From: Lithobates sylvaticus
Lineage: Eukaryota; Chordata; Amphibia; Anura; Ranidae
Length of the DNA: 64,000 nt
Reading direction: 5' to 3'
NCBI GenBank assembly: GCA_028564925.1
Contig: CM053028.1
Span: 626,271,380-626,335,379, forward strand
The position numbers and the translations under genes were made by a program. This document shows, piece after piece, positions 21,932 through 31,924 of the stretch. Position 1 is the stretch's first letter. Each line of letters opens with the position of its first letter. The notes below the pieces were generated by a model. That model was not told the origin of the DNA and ran no database searches. It worked only from the letters and a program-made list of their open reading frames with translations.

Positions 21932-22285
21932 TATGAATGAATGAATGAATTAATGACTTGTATAGCGCTACCTATGTGAACTGAATCGCCTCTGGGCGCT
22001 TTTTGCCACTGGTGTCCATCTGTGGTATAGCGCGGTCCTTGCCCTGTGGGGTCCTGACACGCTTACAAACACATACACATATTTGGCCAATTTTATCGAC
22101 AGGATCTAATTAACCTACCAGCATGTCTTTGGAGTGTGGGAGGAAACCAGAGTACCCGGAGGAAACCCACGCAGGCACAGGGAGAACATGCAAACTCCAA
22201 GCAGAAGGTGTCGTGGTCGGGATTTGAACCAGCGACCCTATTACTGCTAGGTGAAAGTGCTAACCACTACACCACTGTGCTGTCC
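21932..22285 (-). mobile_element. tRNA-derived SINE
   Basis: Read on the minus strand it begins near 22285 with a tRNA-like head. The A box 'TGGTGTAGTGGTTAGCAC' (about 22274-22257) and the B box 'GGTTCAAATCC' (about 22230-22220) are both present, so it carries an internal Pol III promoter. A conserved body follows ('GTTTCCTCCGGGTACTC', 'CTCCAAAGACATGC') and a tail of ATTC repeats near 21935-21955. The body is of the type shared by many fish and amphibian SINEs. It is a mobile repeat, not a tRNA gene. Confidence 0.85.
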
Positions 22286-23700
22286 TGAACAGTAGCGCCA
22301 ATGTCATAGTGATATCGCCGCGTCCCTCTTGGTTTCCCCACCGGGAGGGGAGTGCGGTTGTCACAGTGATGGCGCCGCTCTGGCAGCGGTGACATACTGA
22401 CGTCAGATCCGTCGTAATGATGGATCGGGTTTTCTTGTTTAATGTGGCGACGCTTCGCTGGTTGCCTTGGGGATGGCGGCACCGTCGCCTTGGTTGCGGC
22501 GTCCTATCTCCGCCGATCCACGGTGGAGGAGGCGTTGCTTCCTGGATGACAGAGATGCTGTCCCCCTGGGCCAATAGGATGAGCGCCGTTGTCTTTTTTA
22601 TGACGGGGTCCTCGTCATGACAGCCGCATCTCACTTGAGCTATTGGAGGGCGGGGAGGACGCCGTTGCCATGGCGGCAGAGACGCTTCTTTCTCTCAGGA
22701 TGTGGAGGGAGTTTTGATTGGCGGTTGATCTCCAGTCTCCTTCCTGATGATTTTTTGATGGATTAGCTGTCCAACCAATGGACACCTGCTCCAGCTGTTT
22801 CCAATTCCCCATCACAGTCTAAATTGGTGCAGTTTTTTAGCACAGAGGGATATAAAAGACATACACCAGGAGCACCTAGTATGCATGCTCCAAACCTGCT
22901 TGCAGGACTGAGGATATTTTATTTTCTTGGCTTTTAAAGAGTAGATACTCGACCTCCAGGAATTTTTGGATGATTGTCGCCATTGGAGAAACAAAACGTA
23001 TGTAAGTATATGGGTTATTGATTTTTGGAGGTGTTTTTAAATGGCCCCCCAATACCCATATTAAATCAACTGTATATCGATTATTTTTCCTAGGTCCTTT
23101 TCCCTGCTGTACCCAGATTTTCCTTTGTTGATCTGGGAAACACTAGGATGCAATGGGCGGAGCTTTTTGTGCATCAATATTAAGTCTTGGCACTTTGGTA
23201 CTCCTTTTGCGGTGAAAGTGATCTTGGTTTCCATCGGTTGTGCCTGGCTTTGGTTGAGTGTCTATGTCCACGTCCTGAATTTTTTGAACGGATACGTAGG
23301 TATACATCCATATATGCACATTTCTCTATTACATGTATCCATTGACATACATATATGTCAATTTGAGTTTAAAATGTTGCTGTATTGCACTGATGTCATA
23401 TTCTATTTTTAGAAGAGTGGCTTCCCTGAGGAAAAATCTATATACATATGCACACTTTGAAACGCGTTGGATTTTTTCAGACTACTGTACATCTAGAGCT
23501 AGTGTCTTTTCTTGTCTCTGTATTGTATTGATATGTAGTATGAAATGGCCACTCCTGCACGATTTATGACATGTTCAAAATCAGTGACTTTTTTATGTGA
23601 AACATTTCTATAATATGTATACATTGTTCAACAGTTTTTTTAATATGCTTCTCATTTTTTGTATTAATAAAATTGTTTAATGTTTAATATTTTTTTGTTG
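22286..23700 (+). other. GC-rich leader-like region, possible PLE remnant
   Basis: 22290-22700 is CpG-rich, with no frame I recognise. A TATA-like 'gatataaaag' sits near 22850. A hammerhead-like motif follows at 23426-23463, and the DNA then turns AT-rich to an 'aataaaattg' near 23667. A CpG-rich promoter, a hammerhead-like core and no coding is what a solitary PLE leader (pseudo-LTR) would look like. That identity is inference. Confidence 0.35.
23426..23470 (+). ncRNA. Hammerhead-ribozyme-like core
   Basis: CTGAGGA (23426-23432) fits the CUGANGA box. GAAAC follows at 23459-23463, then a very short helix III (GCG) and a GTT that could be the cleavage triplet, then GGA, which can pair with the TCC just before the first box (helix I, 3 bp). 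Helix II is long and AT-rich with weak pairing, so activity is doubtful. Hammerheads with a tiny helix III are known in PLEs. Confidence 0.4.
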
Positions 23701-23779
23701 TTGACTACATTGCCTTAAAAATCCCATTCATTTTGAGGTATTAACTTCCACGAAGAGATACCAGCTATTATTTTCTTTA

Positions 23780-24125
23780 AGGAGTGCGTAGGATATTATG
23801 GGGCGGTATGTACAGGAGATGAGTGCGAAGGGTATGTTGAGGGTAGTATGTACAGTAGAGGAGTGTGGAGGGTATGATGGGGGTAGTATGTAGAGGAGAG
23901 GAGTGTGGCGGGTATGATAGGGATGGTATGTACAGGAGAGGAGTGTGGAGGGTATGATTGGGGTAGTATGTATAGGAGAGGAGTGCGAAGGGTATGATGG
24001 GGGCGGTATGTACAAGAGAGGAGTATGGAGGTTATGATGGGGCAGTATGTACAGGAGAGGAGTGCGGAGGGTATGATGAGGGTAGTATGTACAGGAGAGG
24101 AGTGTGGAGGGTATGATGAGGGCAG
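23780..24125 (+). repeat. ~40-bp minisatellite
   Basis: About eight imperfect copies of a ~40-bp unit that reads 'ggagaggagtgtggagggta' followed by 'tgatgggggtagtatgtaca'. Copies differ by scattered point changes. Non-coding. Confidence 0.85.
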
Positions 24126-24565
24126 AATGGGGAGGGATTTTGTGCAGTGTCTGTGGGGCGACTATGGAATGATGTCCCTCAGATGGGGGGTAAGAAGCAG
24201 CTCTGAGTGATGTCTGTCAGCTGGATGTATAAAGTGGTCTGGGGGTGATACAAGCTGGAGGGGGGTTGGGCAGAGAAGTGGTCAGATAGTGATGTGTGTC
24301 TGTAATAAAAAAAAAGCTATTGTGCTCATCCACTAATATATACAACAATAAATCATACAACAATACTACTCAATGAAAACAATCTCCTGTTATAAAAGCC
24401 TCTAGCACTCTGTGCATGCCCAGATGATGTGATGGTAATTGATGACCATTCACGTAACCCTGTGTTATCCAGGCTCTGAGTCTGTACGATCAGAGGTGTA
24501 AACTCACCACATATACACAGGGTTAAGTGAATGGTCATAAATTAACTTCACATTACACTCAGGTT
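24126..24565. other. Unassigned, no gene
   Basis: Mixed-composition DNA with an A-run near 24308. An imperfect inverted pair at 24440-24465 ('gatgaccattcacgtaaccctg') and 24515-24545 ('cagggttaagtgaatggtcat') marks a decayed foldback repeat. No open frame of note. Confidence 0.45.
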
Positions 24566-24567
24566 GA

Positions 24568-24620
24568 ACTGGATGGACTGATGTCTTTATTCAACCTTAC
24601 TAACTATGAAACTATTATGA
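24568..24620 (+). mobile_element. CR1-like LINE 3' tail (short fragment)
   Basis: The stem-forming 'caggttgaactggatggact' followed by 'tattcaacc' and an 'actatgaaactatta' tail resembles the conserved 3' end of CR1-type LINEs, whose copies are usually cut short at the 5' side. Too short for a firm family call. Confidence 0.45.
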
Positions 24621-24639
24621 TTCTGTGAGGCTGTGAAAG

Positions 24640-25105
24640 GAACTTTTGAGATTCCCAACACACTTTGCCAAGACAGTGTATTTCTGATGACACTGCTTCT
24701 GTCTCCACAGCAGCTAGTATGCAAAAGCCCTAGAGTGTCCACCTGTTCAGGATTCACCCAGGCAGTCCGGGTTTTGAATCATGTGTCCGGGTTTCAGTCT
24801 GTCTGAAACCCAGACACATGATTCAAACTGGGCTGTGGCTCCCCAATGAACTGAGACAGCCACACGGAGCTCCGGACAGCTGTCTGTGGGCAGATTCGGC
24901 ATCACTGGGGGGGCACAGGGTGATGATGTCAGCAAGAACAACTTGGCCACACCCATTGTTCAGCACAACGTGTATAGCGTGCCACATTCCTACTCTCCTT
25001 GGGGCACACAAAGGTGTAATCCTATAGTGTATACTATGGGGAAAAAGAAGTGCCCTGTGCCGCTATGTTGTTCGGGTTTGGCTTGAAGAAAAGGTGGCAA
25101 ACCTA
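24640..25105. repeat. Foldback repeat with GGTGGCAAACC end
   Basis: Contains an imperfect palindrome at 24768-24834 (arms 'tgaatcatgtgtccgggttt' and its complement around a 5-nt loop). It ends near 25101 in 'cttgaagaaaaggtggcaaa'. The complement of that end matches the repeat edge that abuts collectin exon 3 at 46445, so both belong to one dispersed family. The left boundary is uncertain. Confidence 0.5.
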
Positions 25106-25894
25106 AAAAGCCCCCCCCCCCCCACCTGAATGGTCTGTCCCTGGTCTGAGCTGAATAATGTGCCCAGGTTTCCGGCAGTACAAAACTAAGCCCAATTCAT
25201 ACCTTTCTTAGGCCTTACAGCAAATCACCACGATAGCAGCCCCACCCAGCACAAGGTTTGTTTTCAGAAGAAGTCTCCATCTTAAGCATAGGAGAAATAA
25301 GAGTCCACACAACTACAGACATTTTACTCTTTATTGGAACACAGTTGATTAGTAGTTGATTTACACTAGATTATATCAGTCATCCCAATGGTGACGGTAC
25401 ATTCCTTAAGTTGCAAGCAGATAGAGAACAGCACAGATGAGAGTCAAGGAGCAGGCCAAACCTTTTCCTACATCCTAAGCCAAAGGGATATGAGTATCCC
25501 CATGAGTCTTGCACCTCCTTTCCTTGTTTCCTCTTTATTTTAAACCCCCGGGAAGTTAAAGCCTAACATATATAACTAAATATTAGCAAATTGTGAAGAA
25601 ACATTTACCAACCCACTTTCTTTTCAAGACTAAGATCAGGTGTGGTCCTATTTAGTAAGTTCAGTAATCGGTTAGTCTTTTATTGCCTTAGCAAAAGATT
25701 ATTTCTGATTGGTTGTTTTGGCTTACTGCCACTGTGCATTATTTAACTTTACAAAACATTTCTGAAAGTGGTACATATTTAGAAGAAACATCAAAGCTGG
25801 AGATACAGTGATAAATTGTAGATGTCATTTTTTATATAGTCACATGTATTTAATGCTTTTCAGGAGAGTAACTGAACACAATCACCAAAATGTA
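25106..25894. other. Unassigned, no gene
   Basis: A C-run near 25111-25124, then ordinary AT-rich DNA with no tandem structure and no open frame worth naming. Confidence 0.4.
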
Positions 25895-26246
25895 TTAAAG
25901 TGATTGTAAACCTCATACATAAAATATGAACAAAGCCTATCCCTCTATAGTCTGTACGTATCTCAGTCCAGAGCACTAAGTGTAATTTCTGTCTGCTGCT
26001 TCATTCCTCTGATATGTGTATGAGTCACTTCTGACAAGTTTTTCTGACATCAGCTGCCTGTGATTGACAGCCTCAACTCTGTTCCTGTGTGCTGTGTGAA
26101 GGGGGGGGGGGGGGTGTATCTTCCCTCCAATCAGCTCTCACAATGATCCCCTCACTGAGCTCTGCAGTGTGTGTATGATGCCATCTCCTCCTCCCCCCTG
26201 CTTTCTTAACCACTTGCCGACCGCCCCATGTAGATATACGTCGGCA

Positions 26247-26462
26247 GAATGGCACGTACAGGCAGAACCACGTACCTGTACGTGCCATTCTTCAGGCGGT
26301 TGGGGGGTCCGATCGGACCCCCCTCCGCCGGCGGGGACGGTCGGCATCGCTTCAGGAGCGATCCGGGACGAGGGGACGGCCAGTGGTTTCTGGCCACCCC
26401 CTCGCGATCGCTCCTGGCGAATGAAAACCTTCCCCTTCCTGTCTATTGTATAGACAGGAAGG
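26247..26462. repeat. Hairpin block at the end of TTAA copy 2
   Basis: 16-bp arms 26247-26262/26275-26290; a 22-bp perfect palindrome 26302-26323 (GGGGGGTCCGATCGGACCCC core); and 13-bp arms 26434-26446/26450-26462 with a 3-nt loop. Shorter GC-rich stems lie between. It occupies the same end as the hairpin chain of copy 1, but the stem sequences are different. Confidence 0.85.
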
Positions 26463-26739
26463 CGGAAGTGATGTCACGCTCGGTGCGCCGGTCTATGTGA
26501 CCGGAACGCCGAGCAGAGAAGATGTAAAGGTTAGTGCACAAACAGTACACTGACACCAGTACACATAGGCACACAATCCACCCCCCTGTCACCCCCAGAT
26601 CACCCCCCAGATCACCCCCTCCCCCCCCCAGTCACAGTGTCACTAATTGCAGTGATCATTTATTTACTGATCACTGCATTTAGTGTCAGTGTGACTGTAA
26701 TAACTGTCAGGGCAGTTAGTTTTAGGTCCTAGGTAGCCC

Positions 26740-27590
26740 CCTACCCCCCCCTAATAAAGGTTTAACCCCCTGATTGCCCCTAGTTAACCCCTTCACCCCC
26801 TTTTGCCAGTGTCACTAAGCGATCGTTTTTCTGATCGCTGCATTGTGTCGCTAGGTAACCATTTTTTTTTTATTTTAACCGCCATGTTTTATATAGGTTC
26901 ATAAATAGTTTTATAGGTCAGGTACCCCCATATTACAACCTAAATAAAGGTTTTAACCCCCTGATTGCCCCTAGAGTTAACCCTTTCACCAGTAATCACC
27001 GTATAACTGTCACTGGTGACGCTGGTTAGCCAGTTAGTTATTTCGTTATTTAGGTTCCCCGTCAGGTTTTTATATAGCGTCAGGTACCCCCATATATTAC
27101 CTAATAAAGGTTTAACCCCCTGATTGCCCCTAGTTAACCCTTTCACCCCCTTTTGCCAGTGTCACTAAGCGATCGTTTTTCTGATCGCTGCATTAGTGTC
27201 GCTAGGTAACCAGTTTTTTTTTAGGTTAACCGCCATGTTTATATAGGTTCATAAATAGGTTTATAGGTCAGGTACCCCCATATTACAACCTAAATAAAGG
27301 TTTTAACCCCCTGATTGCCCCTAGAGTTAACCCTTTCACCAGTGATCACCGTATAAAATGTCACTGGTGACGCTGGTTAGCCAGTTAGTTATTTCGTTAT
27401 TTAGGTTCCCCGTCAGGTTTTTATATAGCGTCAGGTACCCCCATATATTACCTAATAAAGGTTTAACCCCCTGATTGCCCCTAGTTAACCCTTTCACCCC
27501 CTTTTGCCAGTGTCACTAAGCGATCGTTTTTCTGATCGCTGCATTAGTGTCGCTAGGTAACCAGTTTTTTTTTGTATTACTGTTACGGGT
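26740..27590 (+). repeat. ~350-bp tandem repeat inside TTAA copy 2
   Basis: 'taataaaggtttaacccc' recurs at about 26753, 27102 and 27453, spaced 349-351 bp. A sister word 'taaataaaggttttaacccc' recurs at about 26941 and 27290. Each unit therefore holds two diverged half-units, giving about two and a half higher-order units. Non-coding. Confidence 0.85.
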
Positions 27591-29770
27591 GACGCTGGTT
27601 AGTTAGCTTGTTTTTTATACTGTCAGGGCACCCGCCATTTATTACCCAATAACGGTTTTAACCCCCTGATCGCCCGGCGGGTGATATCAATTAGGTTTTA
27701 GGGTCAAATAAGGTCTGCGTCGCCCCAGGTTAGTGCCAGTACCGCAAACACCCACGCGCAAAGCATACACCTCCCTTAGTGGTATAGTATCTGAACAGAT
27801 CAATATCTGATCTGATCAGATCTATACTAGCGTCCCAGCAGTTTAGGGTTCCAAAAAAACGCATTGTTAGCGGGATCAGCCCAGATACCTGCTAGCACCT
27901 GCGTTTTCCCCCTCCGCCCAGCCCAGCCCAGCCCACCCAAGTGCAGTATCGATCGATCACTGTCACTTACAAAACACTAAGCACACATAACTGCAGCGTT
28001 CGCAGAGTCAAGCCTGATCCCTGCGATCGCTAACATTTTTTTTGTGGTAGCGTTTTGATTCAGTCGCTAACAGTCAGGAGCTTTTTTACCTGTGAATCTC
28101 AAAAAAAATAAAAAAAAACAAAAATAGTTGTCGTTTTATTGTTCTCTCTCTCTCTCTATTGTTGCTCTTTTTTTACTCCATTCTATTCTGCAATGTTTTA
28201 TTATGTTTTATCATGTTTTATCATGCTTGCTTTTCAGGTATGTAATTTTGTTTACTGTGTTTTAGTGTTAAGCATTTTTTTGTTTTCAGGTGCGCCATTC
28301 AGTTGCAGCGCGGATTTATTTATCTTGACAGCAACAGCGTTTGCTCCCACGATACATAAAGCCGCGACTCCAACGCTGTAGGAGGTGATTTCACCACCAC
28401 AGTTAAAAAAAAGAGCATATGTGCCGAAGCATGGGGGCAGCAGGGGGGGCGGAGGAGCGATTGGCTCCTAATGCCACGTACATACGGTCGAAATTCCGAC
28501 CGTGTGTACACGGCATAACTTTTGCGGGAGGATGCCCCCATGCATCGGCATATATAAATGGTGCATGTATGCCCATCATTAGAAGTGGGTGGATGAAGGG
28601 AGGTATTCTAATGGTGGGCATACCCACCAATCAATCTCTTTTTTTCGTTCAGCCAAGAGGCTGCATGAAAAAAAAAAAAGATTACAATATATGTCCAGTA
28701 TGTTGCTGGACTTTGAATGGTTATACCAGAATGATGCCTGCAGGTTTAGGTATCATCTTGGTATCATTCTTTTCAGCCAGTGATCGGCTTTCATGTAAAA
28801 GCAATTCTAGCGGGTAATTAGCCTCTAGACTGCTTTTACAAGCAGTGGGAGGGAATGTCCCCCCTCCCGGATATAAACCGCGCCATTGGGAAATTGGGAA
28901 AGCATTTTATCACACCAATCTTGGTGTGGTCAGATGCTTTGAGGGCAGAGGAAAGATCTAGGGTCTAATAGACCCCAATTTTTTCAAAAAAAGAGTACCT
29001 GTCACTGCCTATTGCTATCATAGGGGATATTTACATTCCCTGAGATAACAATAAAAATCATAACAAAGAAAAAAAATGGAAGGAACAGTTTAAAAATAGA
29101 ATAAAAAAGCTAAATAAATAAAAAAAAAACTAAAAAAAAAAAAAAAAAGCACCCCTGCCCCCCCTTCTCTTGCGCAAAGGCGTACACAAGCGTTGGTCTG
29201 GCGTCATATGTAAACAGCAATTGCAGCATGCATGTGAGGTATCACCGCGAAGGTCAGATCGAGGGCAGTAATTTTAGCAGTAGACCTCCTCCGTGAATCT
29301 AATGTGGTATCATGTAAAGGCTTTTAAAGGCTTTTAAAAATGTATGTAGTTTGTCGCCACTGCGTGTTTGTGCGCAATTTTAAAGCATGTCGTGTTTGGT
29401 ATCCATGTACTCGGCCTAAGATCATATTTTTTATTTCATCAAAAATTTGAGCAATATAGTGTGTTTTAGTGCATTAAAATAAAAAAAAGTGTATTTTTTC
29501 CACAAAAAATGCGTTTGAAAAATCGCTGCGCAAATACTGTGTGGAAAAAAAAAATGCAACACCCACCATTTTAATCTGTAGGGCCTTTGCTTTAACAATA
29601 TATATAGTGTTTGGGGGTTCAACGTAATTTTCTTGCAAAAAAAAAATATGTTTTCATGTAAACAAAAAGTGTCAGAAAGGGCTTTGTCTACAAGTGTTTA
29701 GAAGAGTGGGTGACGTGTGACATAGGCTTCTAAATGTTGTGCATAAAATGCCAGGACAGTTCAAACCCCC

Positions 29771-30800
29771 CCCAAATGACCCCATTTTGGAAAGTAGACA
29801 CCCCAAGCTATTTGCTGAGAGCAATGTTGAGCCCATTAAATATTTTTTTTTTTTGTCCCAAGAGATTGAATAATGAAAAAAAAAAATATATATATATTTT
29901 TTTTACAAAAAGTTGTCACTAAATGATATATTGCTCAAACATGTCATGGGCATATGTGGAAATACACCCCAAAATACATTCTGTTGCTTCTCCTGAGTAC
30001 GGGGATACCACATGTGTGGGACTTTTTGGGAGCCTAGCTGCGTACGGAACCCCAAAAACCAAGCACCGCCTTCAGGCTTTCTAAGGGAGTAATTTTTTTA
30101 TTTCACTTCTCACTGCCAATCACAGTTTCGGAGGCCATGGAATGCCCAGATGGCATAAAACCCCCCAAAATGACCCCATTTTGGAAAGTAGACACCCCAA
30201 GCTATTTGCTGAGAGGTATTGTGAGTATTTTGCAGATGTCGCTTTTTGTCACAAAGTTTTGAAAATTGAAAAAAGAAAAAAAAAAAATTTTTTTTCTTTA
30301 CTTTCTTCATTTTCAAAAACAAATGAGAGCTGTAAAATACTCACCATGCCTCTCAACAAATAGCTTGGGGTGTCTACTTTCCAAAATGGGGTCATTTGGG
30401 GGGGTTTTGTGCTATTTTGGCATTTTATGGCCTTCGAAACTGTGATAGGTAGTGAGGAGTGAAATCAAAAATTTGCACCCTTAGAAATCCTGAAGGCGGT
30501 GCTTGGGTTTCGGGGCCCCGTACGCGGCTAGGCTCCCAAAAAGTCCCACACATGTGGTATCCCCATACTCAGGAGAAGCAGCAAAATGTATTTTGGGGTG
30601 CAATTCCACATATAACTATGGCATGTGTGAGCAATATATCATTTAGTGACAACTTTTTGAAGAAAAAAAAAAATATTTTTTATTTTTGTCTTTATTCAAT
30701 CACTTGGGACTAAAAAAAAAAATATTCAATGGGCTCAACATGCCTCTCAGCAAATAGCTTGGGGTGTCTACTTTCCAAAATGGGGTCATTTGGGGGGGTT
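29771..30800. repeat. Quasi-palindromic segment with four copies of one motif
   Basis: 'ccattttggaaagtagacac' occurs forward near 29782 and 30177. Its complement occurs near 30369 and 30761. The neighbouring 'caagctatttgctgagag' follows the same pattern. The two halves are thus inverted copies around about 30285, where A- and T-runs face each other. No coding. Confidence 0.8.
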
Positions 30801-31421
30801 TTGTACTTCTCTGCCATTTTAGCACCTCAAGAAATGAAATAGGCAGTCATAAATTAAAAGCGGTGTAAATTCCAGAAAATGTACTCTAGTTTGTAGACGC
30901 TATAACTTTTGCGCAAACCAATCAATATACGCTTATTGGCATTTTTTTTACTAAAGACATGTGGCTGAATACATTTTGGCCCAAATGTTTGACTAAAATT
31001 GAGTTTATAGATTTTTCTTATAACAAAAAGTAGAAAATCTCTTTTTTTTTCAAAATTTTCGCTCTTTTTCCGTTTATCGCAAAAAATAAAAATCACAGAG
31101 GCAATCAAATACCATCAAAAGAAAGCTCTATTTGTGGGAAGAAAAGGACGCAAATTTCGTTTCGTTACAAAATTGCATGACCGCACAATTACCAGTTAAA
31201 GCGAAATTGAAAAAAGACCTCTGGTCCTTAAGCTGACAATTGGTCCGGGGCTGAAGTGGTTAAAGCTCAGACAAGCTGCATTAATTCTGCACTTTGAAGG
31301 TCTGTAGAGAATATAATACTGTAGATAAACAGGTGCAACTTAAGTAGGAAGATTTGTTCCATCTCTGTATATCATCTGAGGCCAGTCACTTCACTGGGTT
31401 AATGTAAGGATTTACAACCAC

Positions 31422-31427
31422 TTTAAT
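31422..31427 (-). promoter_or_regulatory. Candidate collectin polyadenylation signal ATTAAA
   Basis: ATTAAA on the minus strand, 136 bp after the collectin stop, is formed partly by the TTAA end of the outer MITE. I see no AATAAA closer to the stop. It is a plausible signal, not proven. Confidence 0.3.
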
Positions 31428-31562
31428 GCTCGGTATATGAATTTGCGCAAGAGAAAAAAGGAATGTAGCTTCTAAAAGTTTGGTTTTTGAAAAATTATAA
31501 AAGGAGAATTTGAAGGATAAAAGAGGTGCATGAATTCAAAGAATTGGCTTATTTGCACTGAT

Positions 31563-31924
31563 TTAAAACTCACAAATGAAAAAACGTTTGCTTGCGCAAT
31601 TCTGATCATTCCACTTTCCATTATCATACATTTCCACGCAGTCCTCATTGTTATAAAGGTCGTTGGGTTCACCTGGGTACCAGTTGAAGTAACTAAGGAC
31701 TTGTCCAGACAGATCTCTAAAGTTGCCCTCGCTCTGTATGTCGTTTATACCCATGAATATGTGAATTTGAACCGTTTTGCGGAGGGATAGAATGGCTTCG
31801 TTTTGTTCTTGGGTCCGGGGTACGGCCAACTGACCTCCGTCCCTGGCACAGGTGGCTTTGGCCTCATCGTAAGTGACTTCAAGACTATGCAGAATATATT
31901 TTTTGTTTCTGATTCTAGCAATCT
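31563..31924 (-). CDS. Collectin exon 7: C-type lectin domain
   Basis: The four conserved cysteines are present ('KATC', 'NEDC', 'DQNC', 'FFIC'). The calcium/sugar site has EPN (mannose-type), an acidic 'NNEDC' and WND. It ends in '...FICEF' and a stop, as collectins do. The only usable AG is AAAAG at 31925. It keeps phase 1 but trims six residues (V/F-S-F-G-K region) that look conserved with SP-A and MBL. Eighteen bases upstream, after a fine pyrimidine tract, the expected acceptor position reads TTACAC instead of an AG. Confidence 0.85.

Larger units (their letters stand above)
26206..31263. mobile_element. Large (5.06 kb) TTAA element, copy 2
   Basis: Bounded by TTAA (26206-26209 and 31260-31263), with ends CCACTTGCCGACCGCC and, on the other strand, CCACTTCAGCCCCGGACC. 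It has no transposase frame. From left to right: a hairpin block (26247-26462), a ~350-bp tandem array (26740-27590), AT-rich DNA with C-tracts, an internal quasi-palindrome (29771-30800) and a conserved terminal segment. That terminal segment also opens the elements at 52307 and 54375. It is non-autonomous and unusually long for such an element. Confidence 0.8.
25895..31426. mobile_element. Outer TTAA MITE (TTAAAGTGATTGTAAACC type), carrying an insertion
   Basis: The left end TTAAAGTGATTGTAAACC (25895) and the complement of the right end TTAAAGTGGTTGTAAATCC (31426) form an inverted repeat starting in TTAA. Without the inserted 5-kb element (26206-31263) it would be only about 475 bp, a normal MITE size. 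Its right edge lies 140 bp past the collectin stop codon, so it may supply part of the collectin 3' UTR. Confidence 0.8.

Noticed and set aside
22215-22285. tRNA gene
   Set aside because: A and B boxes are present, but the sequence continues into a conserved SINE body and tail and does not form a complete cloverleaf.
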